DNA of 64,000 bases, from assembly GCA_934660915.1 (NCBI GenBank), contig CAKUIF010000006.1, forward strand, positions 62,001 through 126,000, in the 5' to 3' direction. A program made the position numbers and the translations under genes. A model generated the notes under the pieces. That model was not told where the DNA came from, searched no databases, and saw only the letters and a list, made by a program, of their open reading frames with translations. Positions 50,390-58,649 of this stretch are shown piece by piece (within the stretch, counting starts at the first letter, position 1; each line of letters opens with the position of its first letter). Origin of the DNA: an uncultured Olsenella sp. (GTDB lineage Bacteria > Actinomycetota > Coriobacteriia > Coriobacteriales > Atopobiaceae).

Positions 50390-50902
50390 ATGGAGACAAA
50401 GACGTTTACCTCCGCGAGCGCGTCCAAGTTCATCAAGAGCCTCGAGAACGAGAAGGAGCTTCTTCTTTCGCGCGAGGCCGAGAACTGCACGTATGTCCGC
50501 GCCCAGGGCGAGACGGAGGAGCCGCCCGAGTACGACTACGCGGCGACCCGCGCGGCCGTTGACCAGATCGACGAGAAGGTCCGCCGCATCCGCCACGCCC
50601 AGCACGCCTTCAACGCGACGACCGAGGTGCCGGGCGAGGGCATGACCGTCGACGAGGCGCTCGTGGCGCTCGCGCAGATGAACGCCAAGCTCGCCGTCCT
50701 CGCCCGCCTGCGCTCCGCCCAGGCAAAGAAGCGCGTGGGCCAGGGCTGGGGCAACACCCAGGGCATCATCGAGTACGAGTACGCGAACTACGACGTCGAG
50801 CGCGCGGCCGCCGACTACGCCGAGCTCTTCCAACGCATTGCCGATATGCAGTTGAACATCGACCTCGTCAACCAGACCCAGACGTTTGAGGTCGAGCTTT
50901 AG
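50390..50902 (+). CDS. DIP1984-family (septicolysin-like) protein
   Basis: 170 residues, mostly helical. The core GMTVDEALVALAQMNAKLAVLARLRSAQ and the end YDVERAAADYAELFQRIADMQLNIDLVNQTQTFEVEL fit the DIP1984 family of small coiled-coil proteins. Their role is not established. The start is ATG 50390, with a weak GGGGGC upstream. The gene is bracketed by two copies of the CGTGAACGG hairpin. Confidence 0.75.
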   Translation: METKTFTSASASKFIKSLENEKELLLSREAENCTYVRAQGETEEPPEYDYAATRAAVDQIDEKVRRIRHAQHAFNATTEVPGEGMTVDEALVALAQMNAKLAVLARLRSAQAKKRVGQGWGNTQGIIEYEYANYDVERAAADYAELFQRIADMQLNIDLVNQTQTFEVEL

Positions 50903-51177
50903 GCGCTCGCGATCGCGGCGCTTGTCGAGGGCGCCTTTCCGGGCTTGTGGGCTTCTTTTTGAACAGGGGAAACCCTGAGGTTGCGGCTGCTGCGTTACGG
51001 TTGTCCTTAGTTTCTAGTTGTTAGTGCGTTGCGGTTGCGTTGCCGTCTTTGGGCCTTTGGCCACCACAGCGCCCACAAGCCGAAAGCCTTTTTGCCGCCG
51101 AGGCACGGTCACACGCGGCGACCCCGCCTTCAGGCCCTTCGGGGCAGGGAGGCGGGGCTTTGTGAACACGGAACGAG

Positions 51178-51240
51178 CGTGAACGGGGGACGTAGCACCG
51201 TTCACGTTTTTCGTGAACGGTGCTACGTCCCCTGTTCACG
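51178..51240. repeat. 29-bp hairpin made of CGTGAACGG units (copy 2)
   Basis: The arms 51178-51206 and 51212-51240 are complementary with one mismatch, around TTTTT. The sequence is nearly identical to 50269-50337 and sits directly after the ecfT stop codon. The rest of the gap 50903-51177 has no gene I can support. Confidence 0.92.
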
Positions 51241-51241
51241 C

Positions 51242-52036
51242 CTAGCCGAGGGCGACCATCGCCGCGATGAAGGCGAGCGTTGCGGCGACGGCCGCGGCGT
51301 CGCGGGCGCAAAGCCGCTGCTCGCGCAAGTGGGTGCGCCCTTCTCCGCCCTCGTAGCAGCGGGCGTCGAGCGCGCGCGAGAGCCCGTCGGCGTGTCGCAG
51401 CCCGCTGGCAAGAAGCGCCACGATCACGGGGACGATCGCGCGGACGCGGCGCACGGGGCCGCCCTCGTCGAAGCCGCCGCCGCGCATGGCCTGCGCGTCG
51501 AGGATGGCCGAGGCCTCGTCGGCCAGCGTCGGCACGAAGCGGAGCATGAGGCTGAACACCATGGCGATCTCGTGGGCGGGCATGCCGAAGCGCGCGAGCG
51601 GGGCGAGCATGGCGTCGAAGCCGTCCGAGAGCTCGGTCGGCGTGGTGGTCAGCAGGATGAGCGAGCCCACCATGAGGGCAAGGCCGAAGCGCACGGTGTA
51701 CAGGATCGCCGCCCACACTCCGCCGTCGGTTATGCGGATGGGACCTGCGACCAGCAGCTCGTTGCCCGTTTGTACAAAGATCAGGTTGAACAGCGAGAGG
51801 AACGCGAGAAAGAAAACAAGCGGCTTGACCGACGTCGCAACGCGCCCGACGGGCACGCGGCTCGCGGCCACGACGCCGACGGAGAAGGCGGTGCCCGCAG
51901 CGAGCTGGGCGGGGGTAGCAGCGCAGAACAGCGCGATCATGGCAGCGAAGGCGCAGCAGAACTTGACGCGCGCGTCGAGCGCGTGGATGGGGGAGTCGGC
52001 CTCGAAATACTGGCCGACCTCGAGCTTGAAGGCCAT
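51242..52036 (-). CDS. ecfT: ECF transporter transmembrane component EcfT
   Basis: 264 residues. About six hydrophobic segments and two coupling motifs, DAQAMRGGGF and DARCYEGGEGRT, that dock to the ATPases. It begins VGQYFEADSPIHALDARVKF, the typical EcfT N-terminus. The start directly follows the stop of the ATPase gene, with GAGGAGGTGAG as RBS. It completes the riboflavin importer. Confidence 0.94.
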   Translation of the reverse strand: MAFKLEVGQYFEADSPIHALDARVKFCCAFAAMIALFCAATPAQLAAGTAFSVGVVAASRVPVGRVATSVKPLVFFLAFLSLFNLIFVQTGNELLVAGPIRITDGGVWAAILYTVRFGLALMVGSLILLTTTPTELSDGFDAMLAPLARFGMPAHEIAMVFSLMLRFVPTLADEASAILDAQAMRGGGFDEGGPVRRVRAIVPVIVALLASGLRHADGLSRALDARCYEGGEGRTHLREQRLCARDAAAVAATLAFIAAMVALG

Positions 52037-53788
52037 CTAGGCGCTCACCTCCTCGTGCAGGGCGTCCGCGCCGTCCGCGACGCCCGCGTCCGCCAGCGGC
52101 CCGAGCGCGGCGGCGAGCTCCTCGATGGTGAGGGGGTCGCCGAGGGCGGGCGCGCCGCTCTTCTCGAGCTCGCGTGCATAGGCGAGCGGGCGGGGGATGC
52201 CGAGCCCGCACGCATGGAGCCGCTCCGCGTTTTCCGGCGAGAAGACCTCTGCCGGTGCGCCGTCGACGATCACGCGGGACTCGTCGAGCACAATCACGCG
52301 GTCTGCGCGCGCGGCGTCCTCCATCGAGTGCGTCACCTGCACAATTGTGACGCCGTGGCTGCGCAGCTCGGCCAGTAGGCGACGCAGGCCGGCGCGGCCG
52401 CGCGGGTCGAGGCCGGCCGTCGGCTCGTCGAGGACGAGCAGCTTGGGCTGCATGGCGAGCACGCCCGCGATGGCGGCGAGGCGCTTTTGGCCGCCGGAGA
52501 GCTCGAAGGGCGAGAGGCCCTTCTTTGCGGCGAGGCCCACCAGGTCGAGCGCGTGGTCGACGCGGCGCGCGACCTCGTCGGCGGGAAGGCCCATGTTGCG
52601 CGGGCCGAAGGCGACGTCTGCCTCCACGGTCTGGGCAAAGAGCTGGCGCTCGGGGTGCTGCATGACGTAGCCGACCGCGCGGCGGACGGCTCGGCGGCCG
52701 CGTTTGTCCGCCGTGGTTGCGCCGGCGACCTCGACGGTGCCGGCGTCGGGGGCCTCAAGGCCGCAGAGCAGGCGCAGCAGCGTCGACTTGCCCGAGCCGG
52801 TCTGGCCCACGATGGCGCAGGTCTCGCCCTCGCGCACCTGGAACGAGACGCTGTCGAGCGCCGCGCGGCGCGGGGTGTATGAGTAGCTGACGCCGCTCAC
52901 GCGGCAGAACGGCTCGCGCGCGGCGTTGTTTTTGGAAAGAAGTGCCTGCTGCGTGCGGTCTGTGCCCGAGCCGCCCGCCAGTGCCCTTCTTGCCCGCAAA
53001 AGACGCAGGTCGAAGGGCAGCTCAAGCCCGAGCTCGTCGATGAGCCCGGTGTTCGCGTCGCAGAAGACCTCGCGCGGCGCCCCGTCGAGCACGATGCGGC
53101 CGGCGCGCATGACGATGACGCGGTCGGCCTCGAGCGCCTCGTCCATGAAGTGGGTCACGTGGACGAGTGTGGCGCCCGCGGCAGCCAGGCGGCCCATCAC
53201 GCGCATGATGGCCTCTCGGCCGCGCACGTCCAGAAGCGAGGACGGCTCGTCGAGCACGAGCACCTGAGGCTCCATGGCCAGTGCGCCGGCGATGCACACG
53301 CGCTGCCGCTGCCCGCCGCTCATGCGCGACGGATCGGCGCGCGCGTAGTCGGTGAGCGCCACGCGGGCGAGCTCGCGGTCCACGCGCCGGCGGATCTCGT
53401 CGCGGGGAAGGCCGAGGTTCTCGGGCCCGAAGGCCACGTCGTCGGCCACGACGCTCGTCACGATCTGGTCGTCGGGGTTCTGGAACACGAGGCCGAGGGC
53501 GCGCCGCGCGCGGCGGTAGGCCGCAAGGTCGGGCGCGCCGCCCTCGCACACGCGCTCTCCCACGAGCTCGACGTCTCCCTCGTCCGGGGCCAAAAGCCCG
53601 CAGATCACCGAGGCGAGCGTGGACTTGCCGCTGCCGTTGGCGCCCAGGACGCATACGCGCTGGCCGCGCGGCACCTCGAGCGTGACGTCGTCGAGGGCGC
53701 AGTCGTCCCCGTAGCGCAGCGTAACGCGCGAGAGGCGCACGACGGCGCCTCCCTTGAGATCAAAATATTTATCGAAGCCGGAGCCCAT
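52037..53788 (-). CDS. Fused ECF ATPase (EcfA1-EcfA2 in one chain)
   Basis: 583 residues with two complete ABC domains. Domain 1: Walker A GANGSGKS, signature RMSGGQRQRV, Walker B VLVLDEPSS. Domain 2: Walker A GQTGSGKS, signature ELSGGQKRL, Walker B LLVLDEPTAG. Both Q-loops are visible (FQNPDDQ and MQHPERQ). They energise the S component. Usually the two ATPases are separate genes. ATG 53788 follows the ribU-like gene by 8 nt. Confidence 0.93.
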   Translation of the reverse strand: MGSGFDKYFDLKGGAVVRLSRVTLRYGDDCALDDVTLEVPRGQRVCVLGANGSGKSTLASVICGLLAPDEGDVELVGERVCEGGAPDLAAYRRARRALGLVFQNPDDQIVTSVVADDVAFGPENLGLPRDEIRRRVDRELARVALTDYARADPSRMSGGQRQRVCIAGALAMEPQVLVLDEPSSLLDVRGREAIMRVMGRLAAAGATLVHVTHFMDEALEADRVIVMRAGRIVLDGAPREVFCDANTGLIDELGLELPFDLRLLRARRALAGGSGTDRTQQALLSKNNAAREPFCRVSGVSYSYTPRRAALDSVSFQVREGETCAIVGQTGSGKSTLLRLLCGLEAPDAGTVEVAGATTADKRGRRAVRRAVGYVMQHPERQLFAQTVEADVAFGPRNMGLPADEVARRVDHALDLVGLAAKKGLSPFELSGGQKRLAAIAGVLAMQPKLLVLDEPTAGLDPRGRAGLRRLLAELRSHGVTIVQVTHSMEDAARADRVIVLDESRVIVDGAPAEVFSPENAERLHACGLGIPRPLAYARELEKSGAPALGDPLTIEELAAALGPLADAGVADGADALHEEVSA

Positions 53789-53796
53789 GCGCAGCC

Positions 53797-54372
53797 TTAC
53801 CCCGCGAGCGCCTTCGAGACGGGCCCCTGCACGAGCGCGGTGAGGGCGCAGTTGAGGGCCAGCTTGAGGACGTTGAACGGAACGAGGATGGGCAGAATCA
53901 TCGCGACGACGGCGTCGACCGTGACGGCCGTGTAGAGCGGAGTGACGATGAGGTTCATGACGATGCACACGGCCAGCGAGATCACGGCGCCTGCGGCCAT
54001 GCCCGTGACCAGGCCGCGCTTGCCGCCGAGCTTGCGGGCGATGAGCGAGCAGGGGACGACGAGCGACACGTTGGCCGCGATGGCCATCAGGACGCCCCAC
54101 GGGCTGAACTGGAACACGAGGTGCACGAGCCACGAGAGGATGACCACGATGGTGCCGGTGGCCGGGCCGAAGGCGAGGCCCGCGACGAGGGCGACGACGC
54201 AGGACGGGTCGTACTCGAGCCACGGCGCCGGCGGGAAGATGGGAATCTCGATGAAGCTCGTGATGAGCGAGAGCGCGCAGAACAGCGCCGTCACCGCGAT
54301 GCGGCGGGTCGACCAGCCGGAACCGGCGGTGGTGGAGTGCGTGTCGTGCGTGCTGTGCGTGGAAGTAGCCAT
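53797..54372 (-). CDS. ribU: Riboflavin ECF transporter S component (RibU-like)
   Basis: 191 residues with six predicted TM segments. The section FIEIPIFPPAPWLEYDPSCVVALVAGLAFGPATG is typical of RibU-type proteins. An FMN riboswitch directly upstream makes riboflavin the likely substrate. A His/Thr-rich N-terminus (about 18 residues) precedes TM1. First gene of the ribU-ecfA-ecfT operon. Confidence 0.9.
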   Translation of the reverse strand: MATSTHSTHDTHSTTAGSGWSTRRIAVTALFCALSLITSFIEIPIFPPAPWLEYDPSCVVALVAGLAFGPATGTIVVILSWLVHLVFQFSPWGVLMAIAANVSLVVPCSLIARKLGGKRGLVTGMAAGAVISLAVCIVMNLIVTPLYTAVTVDAVVAMILPILVPFNVLKLALNCALTALVQGPVSKALAG

Positions 54373-54387
54373 GTGTGGCCTCCGTTT

Positions 54388-54531
54388 CTTCCATCCGGAC
54401 TATAACCGTTGGTCCTGGAATCCCACCAGGTCAACCGCGTATTCGCGGGTCGCGGACTTCGGGCTTTGCGCCGGCGACTGTGCGCCTGCGCTCCCGTTAC
54501 CGCCAGTGGGGAATCTCACCCCGCCCTGAAA
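54388..54531 (-). promoter_or_regulatory. FMN riboswitch (RFN element)
   Basis: On the minus strand the conserved blocks appear in order: TTCAGGGCGGGGTGAGATTC, CCCACTGGCGGTAA, AGTCCGCGACCCG, GTTGACCTGGTGGGATTCC and GGTTATAGTCCGGATGG. It lies 15 nt before the ribU start, so it probably acts on translation or couples to the gene start. FMN binding would lower riboflavin uptake. Confidence 0.96.
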
Positions 54532-54661
54532 CTGACGCTGCCGACTATATCACTTAGTTGTAAGGGTGTGCTGATGAACGCGAAAATACCTTGCTGTCCT
54601 GCTATACTCGCGCCATTGCGCGCATTCGCGCTCACTTCTGATGTCCAAGCGAAAGGAAGAG

Positions 54662-55576
54662 ATGTCCGAGAGCGACAGTCCCCTCGAATGGAGGCTCCGT
54701 GCCATCGTCGGCGAAGAGAACCTGCTGGTAAACGAGCCGATGAGCGAGCACACCACCTTCGAGATCGGTGGCCCTGCCGACTTCTACGTCATCCCCGAGG
54801 ACTTCGACGAGGTGCGCGACGTCATCGCGGCGTGCAAAGACGCCGACGTCGACTATTTTGTGCTGGGCTGCGGCTCGGACCTTCTTGTTTCCGATGAGGG
54901 CTACCGCGGCGTGATCGTCGCCGTGGCCGACGGCCTCGTGGGCGTGAGCGTCGAGGACGACGAGATCTGCTGCCAGGCGGGCGTCGGCCTGCGCGAGGCC
55001 TCCGAGATGGCCTGCGAGCTGGGGCTTTCCGGCCTCGAGTTCGCCTGCGGCATCCCGGGCTCGGTCGGCGGCGCGTGCTTCATGAACGCGGGCGCCTACG
55101 GCGGCTGCATGGCCGACGCGCTCAAGGAGGTCCGCGTCCTTCTTCCCGACGGCTCGGTCGTCGACGTGCCGGCAGGTGAGCTCGACCTCGGCTACCGCAA
55201 GAGCCGCATCGCCGACGAGGGCTGGGTCGTGCTGTCGGCCACCTTCGGCCTCAACCCCGGCGACCCCGAGAAGATCCGCGCGACCATGGACGACCTCACC
55301 CACCAGCGCGAGGAGAAGCAGCCGCTCGAGCTGCCGAGCGCCGGCTCCACCTTCAAGCGCCCCGAGGGCCACTTCGCCGGCAAGCTGATTACCGACGCCG
55401 GCCTCAAGGGCTATCAGTCCGGCGGCGCGGCCGTGAGCAAGAAGCACGCCGGCTTCGTCGTCAACGTGGGCGGTGCCACCGCGGCCGACGTCCACGCCGT
55501 GATCGAGCACGTGCAGGACGAGGTCGAGCGCCAGTTCAGCGTCCGCCTCGAGCCCGAGGTCCGCTTCCTGGGCTAG
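54662..55576 (+). CDS. murB: UDP-N-acetylenolpyruvoylglucosamine reductase
   Basis: 304 residues. FAD-binding motifs are MSEHTTFEIGGPADFYV, FVLGCGSDLLVSDEG and FACGIPGSVGGACFMNAGAYGGCMAD. The C-terminus shows PSAGSTFKRPEGHFAGKLITDAGLKGY, with the catalytic Ser, and GFVVNVGGATAADV. It reduces UDP-GlcNAc-enolpyruvate to UDP-MurNAc. I place the start at 54662, since AAAGGAAG lies just before. ATG 54641 lacks an RBS. A TATACT (54603-54608) lies upstream. Confidence 0.95.
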   Translation: MSESDSPLEWRLRAIVGEENLLVNEPMSEHTTFEIGGPADFYVIPEDFDEVRDVIAACKDADVDYFVLGCGSDLLVSDEGYRGVIVAVADGLVGVSVEDDEICCQAGVGLREASEMACELGLSGLEFACGIPGSVGGACFMNAGAYGGCMADALKEVRVLLPDGSVVDVPAGELDLGYRKSRIADEGWVVLSATFGLNPGDPEKIRATMDDLTHQREEKQPLELPSAGSTFKRPEGHFAGKLITDAGLKGYQSGGAAVSKKHAGFVVNVGGATAADVHAVIEHVQDEVERQFSVRLEPEVRFLG

Positions 55577-55624
55577 GAGGGGGATTCTGGGCCGCGCGGG
55601 CTCCGCAATCGAATAGACCTGCCT

Positions 55625-55741
55625 TAGGCTGCTTCTGTGGAAGTAATCTAACTTTTTAACTATCGACAAAACCCCAGTTGGCCGGAAGGGCTTCTTTCCA
55701 ATTCGGTCCTTAGACTACTTCCGTGGAAGTAGGGCAAGAAG
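55625..55741. repeat. ~117-bp left inverted arm around the nuclease-like gene
   Basis: The arm is bounded by two copies of a palindrome: an outer degenerate GCTTCTGTGGAAGTAA (55631) and an inner CTACTTCCGTGGAAGTAG (55715). Between them is TTAACTATCGACAAAACCCC...GGAAGGGCTTCTTTCC. The whole arm aligns in inverted orientation to 56937-57053. Confidence 0.88.
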
Positions 55742-55793
55742 TGCCGCCAAGAAGTGCCGCCGCACCCTGCTGGGCCGCCGCGGCCGATGCCGG

Positions 55794-56813
55794 CTATCCC
55801 ACGTGATACGGTACGCTCCCGCGCGCGACCGGGATCCCAAAGAGCGCGTCCTCGAGCCCGCGCCCGCTGCGGGTAGCCTCCAGAAGCTCGTCGCTCAGCC
55901 GCTTGTGCTCCGCGAACGTCGCCTGCACGCCGTCCTCCCTCGGCACCTTGCCCTCCAGGAGCCTTGTCAGGTTATCGAACCGACGCAGGTTGGACAGCTC
56001 GTCCGCCTCAACCGTCTTTATCGACCAGCCCATGTGCTCGAGCGCCTCGAGCCTCCGGCGGTCCTTGACGTGGTCCAGATGGAACTCGCGGCCGTTGTAC
56101 TCAAGGCCCGTCCGGGCGTCGGGCCACGCGATGTCGATGTAGCAGCAGCTCGTTCCCGCCAAGCGCGCAGCGTCGGGGTCGAGGTCGACGCGGTGGTTCA
56201 GCGACGGCACGTCAAATCCGTAGCCGCCCGCGGACGCGGGCAGCGCGAGCTGGCAAGAAACGACGGTCTCCATGGGGGAGCGGGAACCCTCGCGAACATA
56301 ACTGAGCGCCTCCCGCGCCTTGCCGAGCCCGCGCAGGCCGTCAAGCTTCTGGACCACGTCGGAGATCGAGTCGATGTTCGTGAGCGGCGGGCGCTCGTAG
56401 AACCCCGAGACGTCGGCGGCGAAGTGCGAGTAGCATCTGCAGAGCTCATAGCCCAAACAGACGGCCTGGGGCAGGGGGAGCTGGCGTGCCATCTGAACAA
56501 AGAGCAGTTCAGGGCCGCAAACGTACAGGCCGTGCAGGAGTCGGACCATGCATCTGCGGGGAATCTCGGCCAGCCCGAACTCGTGGCTTTTGACGTCTGC
56601 CGACTGGCACCTGCGGGCGCCTTTGGAAATCAGCACATGGATGGGCCGGCGCTTGATCCCGTATTGCTCGAGGTCAAGCTTGTGGAGCTTCCGAAAGTCT
56701 GTCGAGAAGTGGGGCTCCTTGAGCAGAAAGTTCGTCCGTCCATATGGGGAAGCTTGGGGCGGGACCGACCGAAGAAACTCGAGCGCGGTCTCGTGCGAGA
56801 AAGTCACGGCCAC
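55794..56813 (-). CDS. PD-(D/E)XK (DUF559/Vsr-like) nuclease-domain protein between inverted arms
   Basis: About 339 residues from GTG 56813 (further N-terminal extension to 56885 is possible). The C-terminal half has the actinobacterial DUF559-like pattern: SPMETVVSCQLALP, CYIDIAWPDARTGLEYNGREFHLDHVKDRRRLEALEHMGW, where E, D and E-x-N take the places of the PD-(D/E)XK core. The N-terminal half resembles the AbiEi-like part of similar fusion proteins (RPIHVLIS...GLYVCGPELLFVQMARQLPLPQAVCLGYELCR). It is the only gene between the inverted arms. Role unknown. Confidence 0.7.
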   Translation of the reverse strand: MAVTFSHETALEFLRSVPPQASPYGRTNFLLKEPHFSTDFRKLHKLDLEQYGIKRRPIHVLISKGARRCQSADVKSHEFGLAEIPRRCMVRLLHGLYVCGPELLFVQMARQLPLPQAVCLGYELCRCYSHFAADVSGFYERPPLTNIDSISDVVQKLDGLRGLGKAREALSYVREGSRSPMETVVSCQLALPASAGGYGFDVPSLNHRVDLDPDAARLAGTSCCYIDIAWPDARTGLEYNGREFHLDHVKDRRRLEALEHMGWSIKTVEADELSNLRRFDNLTRLLEGKVPREDGVQATFAEHKRLSDELLEATRSGRGLEDALFGIPVARGSVPYHVG

Positions 56814-56936
56814 GGCGCCTCGTTTCGTAGAGGGCGAGCGAGTGCGAAGACTATACGGGCGGGGCGGCAAAACCACAAGCGGCAATCGGCGGCCGGTTTG
56901 ATTTCCCGGCTGTCCGCGAGGGGCGTCGGGCCGGCC

Positions 56937-57053
56937 CTTCTTGCCCTACTTCTGTAGAAGTGCCCCAACGCCCCATTTGGAAAGAAGCCCTTCCAGGCAA
57001 CTGGGCTTTTGCCGATAGTTAAAAAGATAGGCTACTTCCGTGGAAGTAGCCTA
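56937..57053. repeat. ~117-bp right inverted arm around the nuclease-like gene
   Basis: It begins CTTCTTGCCCTACTTCTGTAG (inner box, degenerate) and ends in the perfect palindrome TAGGCTACTTCC-GT-GGAAGTAGCCTA (outer box). Between them GGAAAGAAGCCCTTCC and CGATAGTTAAAAAGATA match the complement of the left arm. Confidence 0.88.
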
Positions 57054-57102
57054 TCCGACTCAAGCTATGCCGTTTGGAAAGAAGCGCGCCTGCAGCCGCT
57101 CG

Positions 57103-58473
57103 CTAGTTCTTCAGCGAGTTGAGCGGGGCCGGGAAGCGCCCGCCGCGGTGGGCGAGGACGGTGCCGGCGTGGGGGTTCACGGGCATGATCGGCGCGGAGC
57201 CAAAGAGGCCGCCGAACTCGAGCATGTCGCCCTCGGACTTGCCGATGGCCGGGATCAGTCGGACGGCGGTGGTCTTGGTGTTGATCACGCCGATGGCCAT
57301 CTCGTCGGCGATGATGCCGGCGATGGCCTCGACCGAGGTGTCGCCCGGGATGGCGATCATGTCGAGGCCCACGGAGCACACGCAGGTCATGGCCTCCAGC
57401 TTCTCGATGGACAGCGCGCCGTCCACGGCCGCCTGGATCATGCCGGCGTCCTCGGACACGGGGATGAAAGCGCCCGAGAGGCCGCCGACGGAGGACGACG
57501 CCATGACGCCGCCCTTCTTTACACAGTCGTTCAGGAGGGCGAGGGCCGCGGTGGTGCCGGGGCCGCCGCACTGGCCGACGCCGATGATCTCGAGGATCTT
57601 TGCCACGGAGTCGCCGGCCGCGGGGGTCGGGGCGAGGCTGAGGTCCACAATGCCCTTCTCGACGCCGAGGCGACGGCTGGCCTCGCGGCTCATGAGCTCG
57701 CCGGCGCGGGTGATCTTGAAGGCGGTCTGCTTGATCTTCTCGGCGACCTGCATGAGGTTCGCGTCGTCGGGTAGCTCAGAGAGGGCGGCGGCCATGACGC
57801 CGGGGCCCGAGACGCCGACGTTGATCACGGCGTCGGCCTCGCCGGAGCCGTGGACGGCGCCCGCCATGAAGGGGGAGTCCTCGACCATGTTCGCGAAGAC
57901 GACGAACTTGGCGGCGCCGTAGCAGTCGATGTCGACGGTGCGGCGCGCGCACTCCTGGATGGTCTGCGCGGAAAGAAGGACAGCGTCCATGTTGATGCCC
58001 GCGCGCGTGGAGGCGATGTTCAACGAGGAGCAGACGCGCTCGGTCGTGGCCAGCGCCTCGGGCACGGAGTTGATGAGCTTGCGGTCGGTGGCGCCGATGC
58101 CCTTCTGGATGAGGGCGGAGAAGCCGCCCATGAAGTCGATGCCCAGGGTCTCGGCGGCGCGGTCCATGGCGTGGGCGATGGGCGAGAGGTCCTCGTCCTT
58201 GCAGCCGGCGGCGATCTGGGCGACGGGGGTCACCGAGACGCGCTTGTTTGCGATGGGGATGCCGTACTCGTCCTGGAGGTCGTCTGCGGTCTGGACGAGG
58301 TTCTCGGCCGTGGTCGTGATTCTGTCGTAGACCTTGTCGCACATGCGGCCCATGTCCTCGTCGGCGCAGCCCGCGAGGCTGATGCCCATGGTGATGGTGC
58401 GGAGGTCGAGGTTCTGCTCGGAGACCATCGAGAGGGTCTCGGCCACTTCCTGAGGAGTGATGTCCACTTGCAT
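57103..58473 (-). CDS. UPF0210/DUF711 (PFL-family) protein
   Basis: 456 residues, full length. Recognisable blocks are LRTITMGISLAGCADEDM, INMDAVLLSAQTIQECA, HGSGEADAVINVGVSGPGV, VDLSLAPTPAAGDSVAKILEIIGVGQCGGPGTTAALALLNDCVKKGG and CSVGLDMIAIPGD. The family is related in fold to pyruvate-formate-lyase-like barrels but its reaction is not established. It is often paired with a small ACT-domain protein. None is seen here. A TATACT box on the minus strand lies at 58509-58514. Confidence 0.88.
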   Translation of the reverse strand: MQVDITPQEVAETLSMVSEQNLDLRTITMGISLAGCADEDMGRMCDKVYDRITTTAENLVQTADDLQDEYGIPIANKRVSVTPVAQIAAGCKDEDLSPIAHAMDRAAETLGIDFMGGFSALIQKGIGATDRKLINSVPEALATTERVCSSLNIASTRAGINMDAVLLSAQTIQECARRTVDIDCYGAAKFVVFANMVEDSPFMAGAVHGSGEADAVINVGVSGPGVMAAALSELPDDANLMQVAEKIKQTAFKITRAGELMSREASRRLGVEKGIVDLSLAPTPAAGDSVAKILEIIGVGQCGGPGTTAALALLNDCVKKGGVMASSSVGGLSGAFIPVSEDAGMIQAAVDGALSIEKLEAMTCVCSVGLDMIAIPGDTSVEAIAGIIADEMAIGVINTKTTAVRLIPAIGKSEGDMLEFGGLFGSAPIMPVNPHAGTVLAHRGGRFPAPLNSLKN

Positions 58474-58508
58474 GCCCCTTTACGGCTCGTTCGTTGACGT
58501 AACTAATA

Positions 58509-58514
58509 AGTATA
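58509..58514 (-). promoter_or_regulatory. -10 box of the UPF0210 gene
   Basis: TATACT on the minus strand, 35 nt before the ATG. No clear -35. Confidence 0.45.
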
Positions 58515-58551
58515 CGGTGAGCTGCCGCCCGCACGCCATGCCGTAACAACC

Positions 58552-58649
58552 CTGGGACAAAAGGGACGGGGGATTTTGTCCCAAAACGTGGAGGCCGGAG
58601 AGGGTTTCTCCACAAGCTGGGACAAAATCCCCCGTCCCCTTTGTCCCAG
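58552..58649. repeat. 32-bp inverted repeat with inner hairpin (GGGACAAAA family, copy 2)
   Basis: The arms 58552-58583 (CTGGGACAAAAGGGACGGGG...) and 58618-58649 match with one mismatch. The spacer has GTGGAG...CTCCAC, the same inner-stem design as the copy at 15161-15253. It lies upstream of the UPF0210 promoter, in a gap between divergent genes. Confidence 0.9.
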
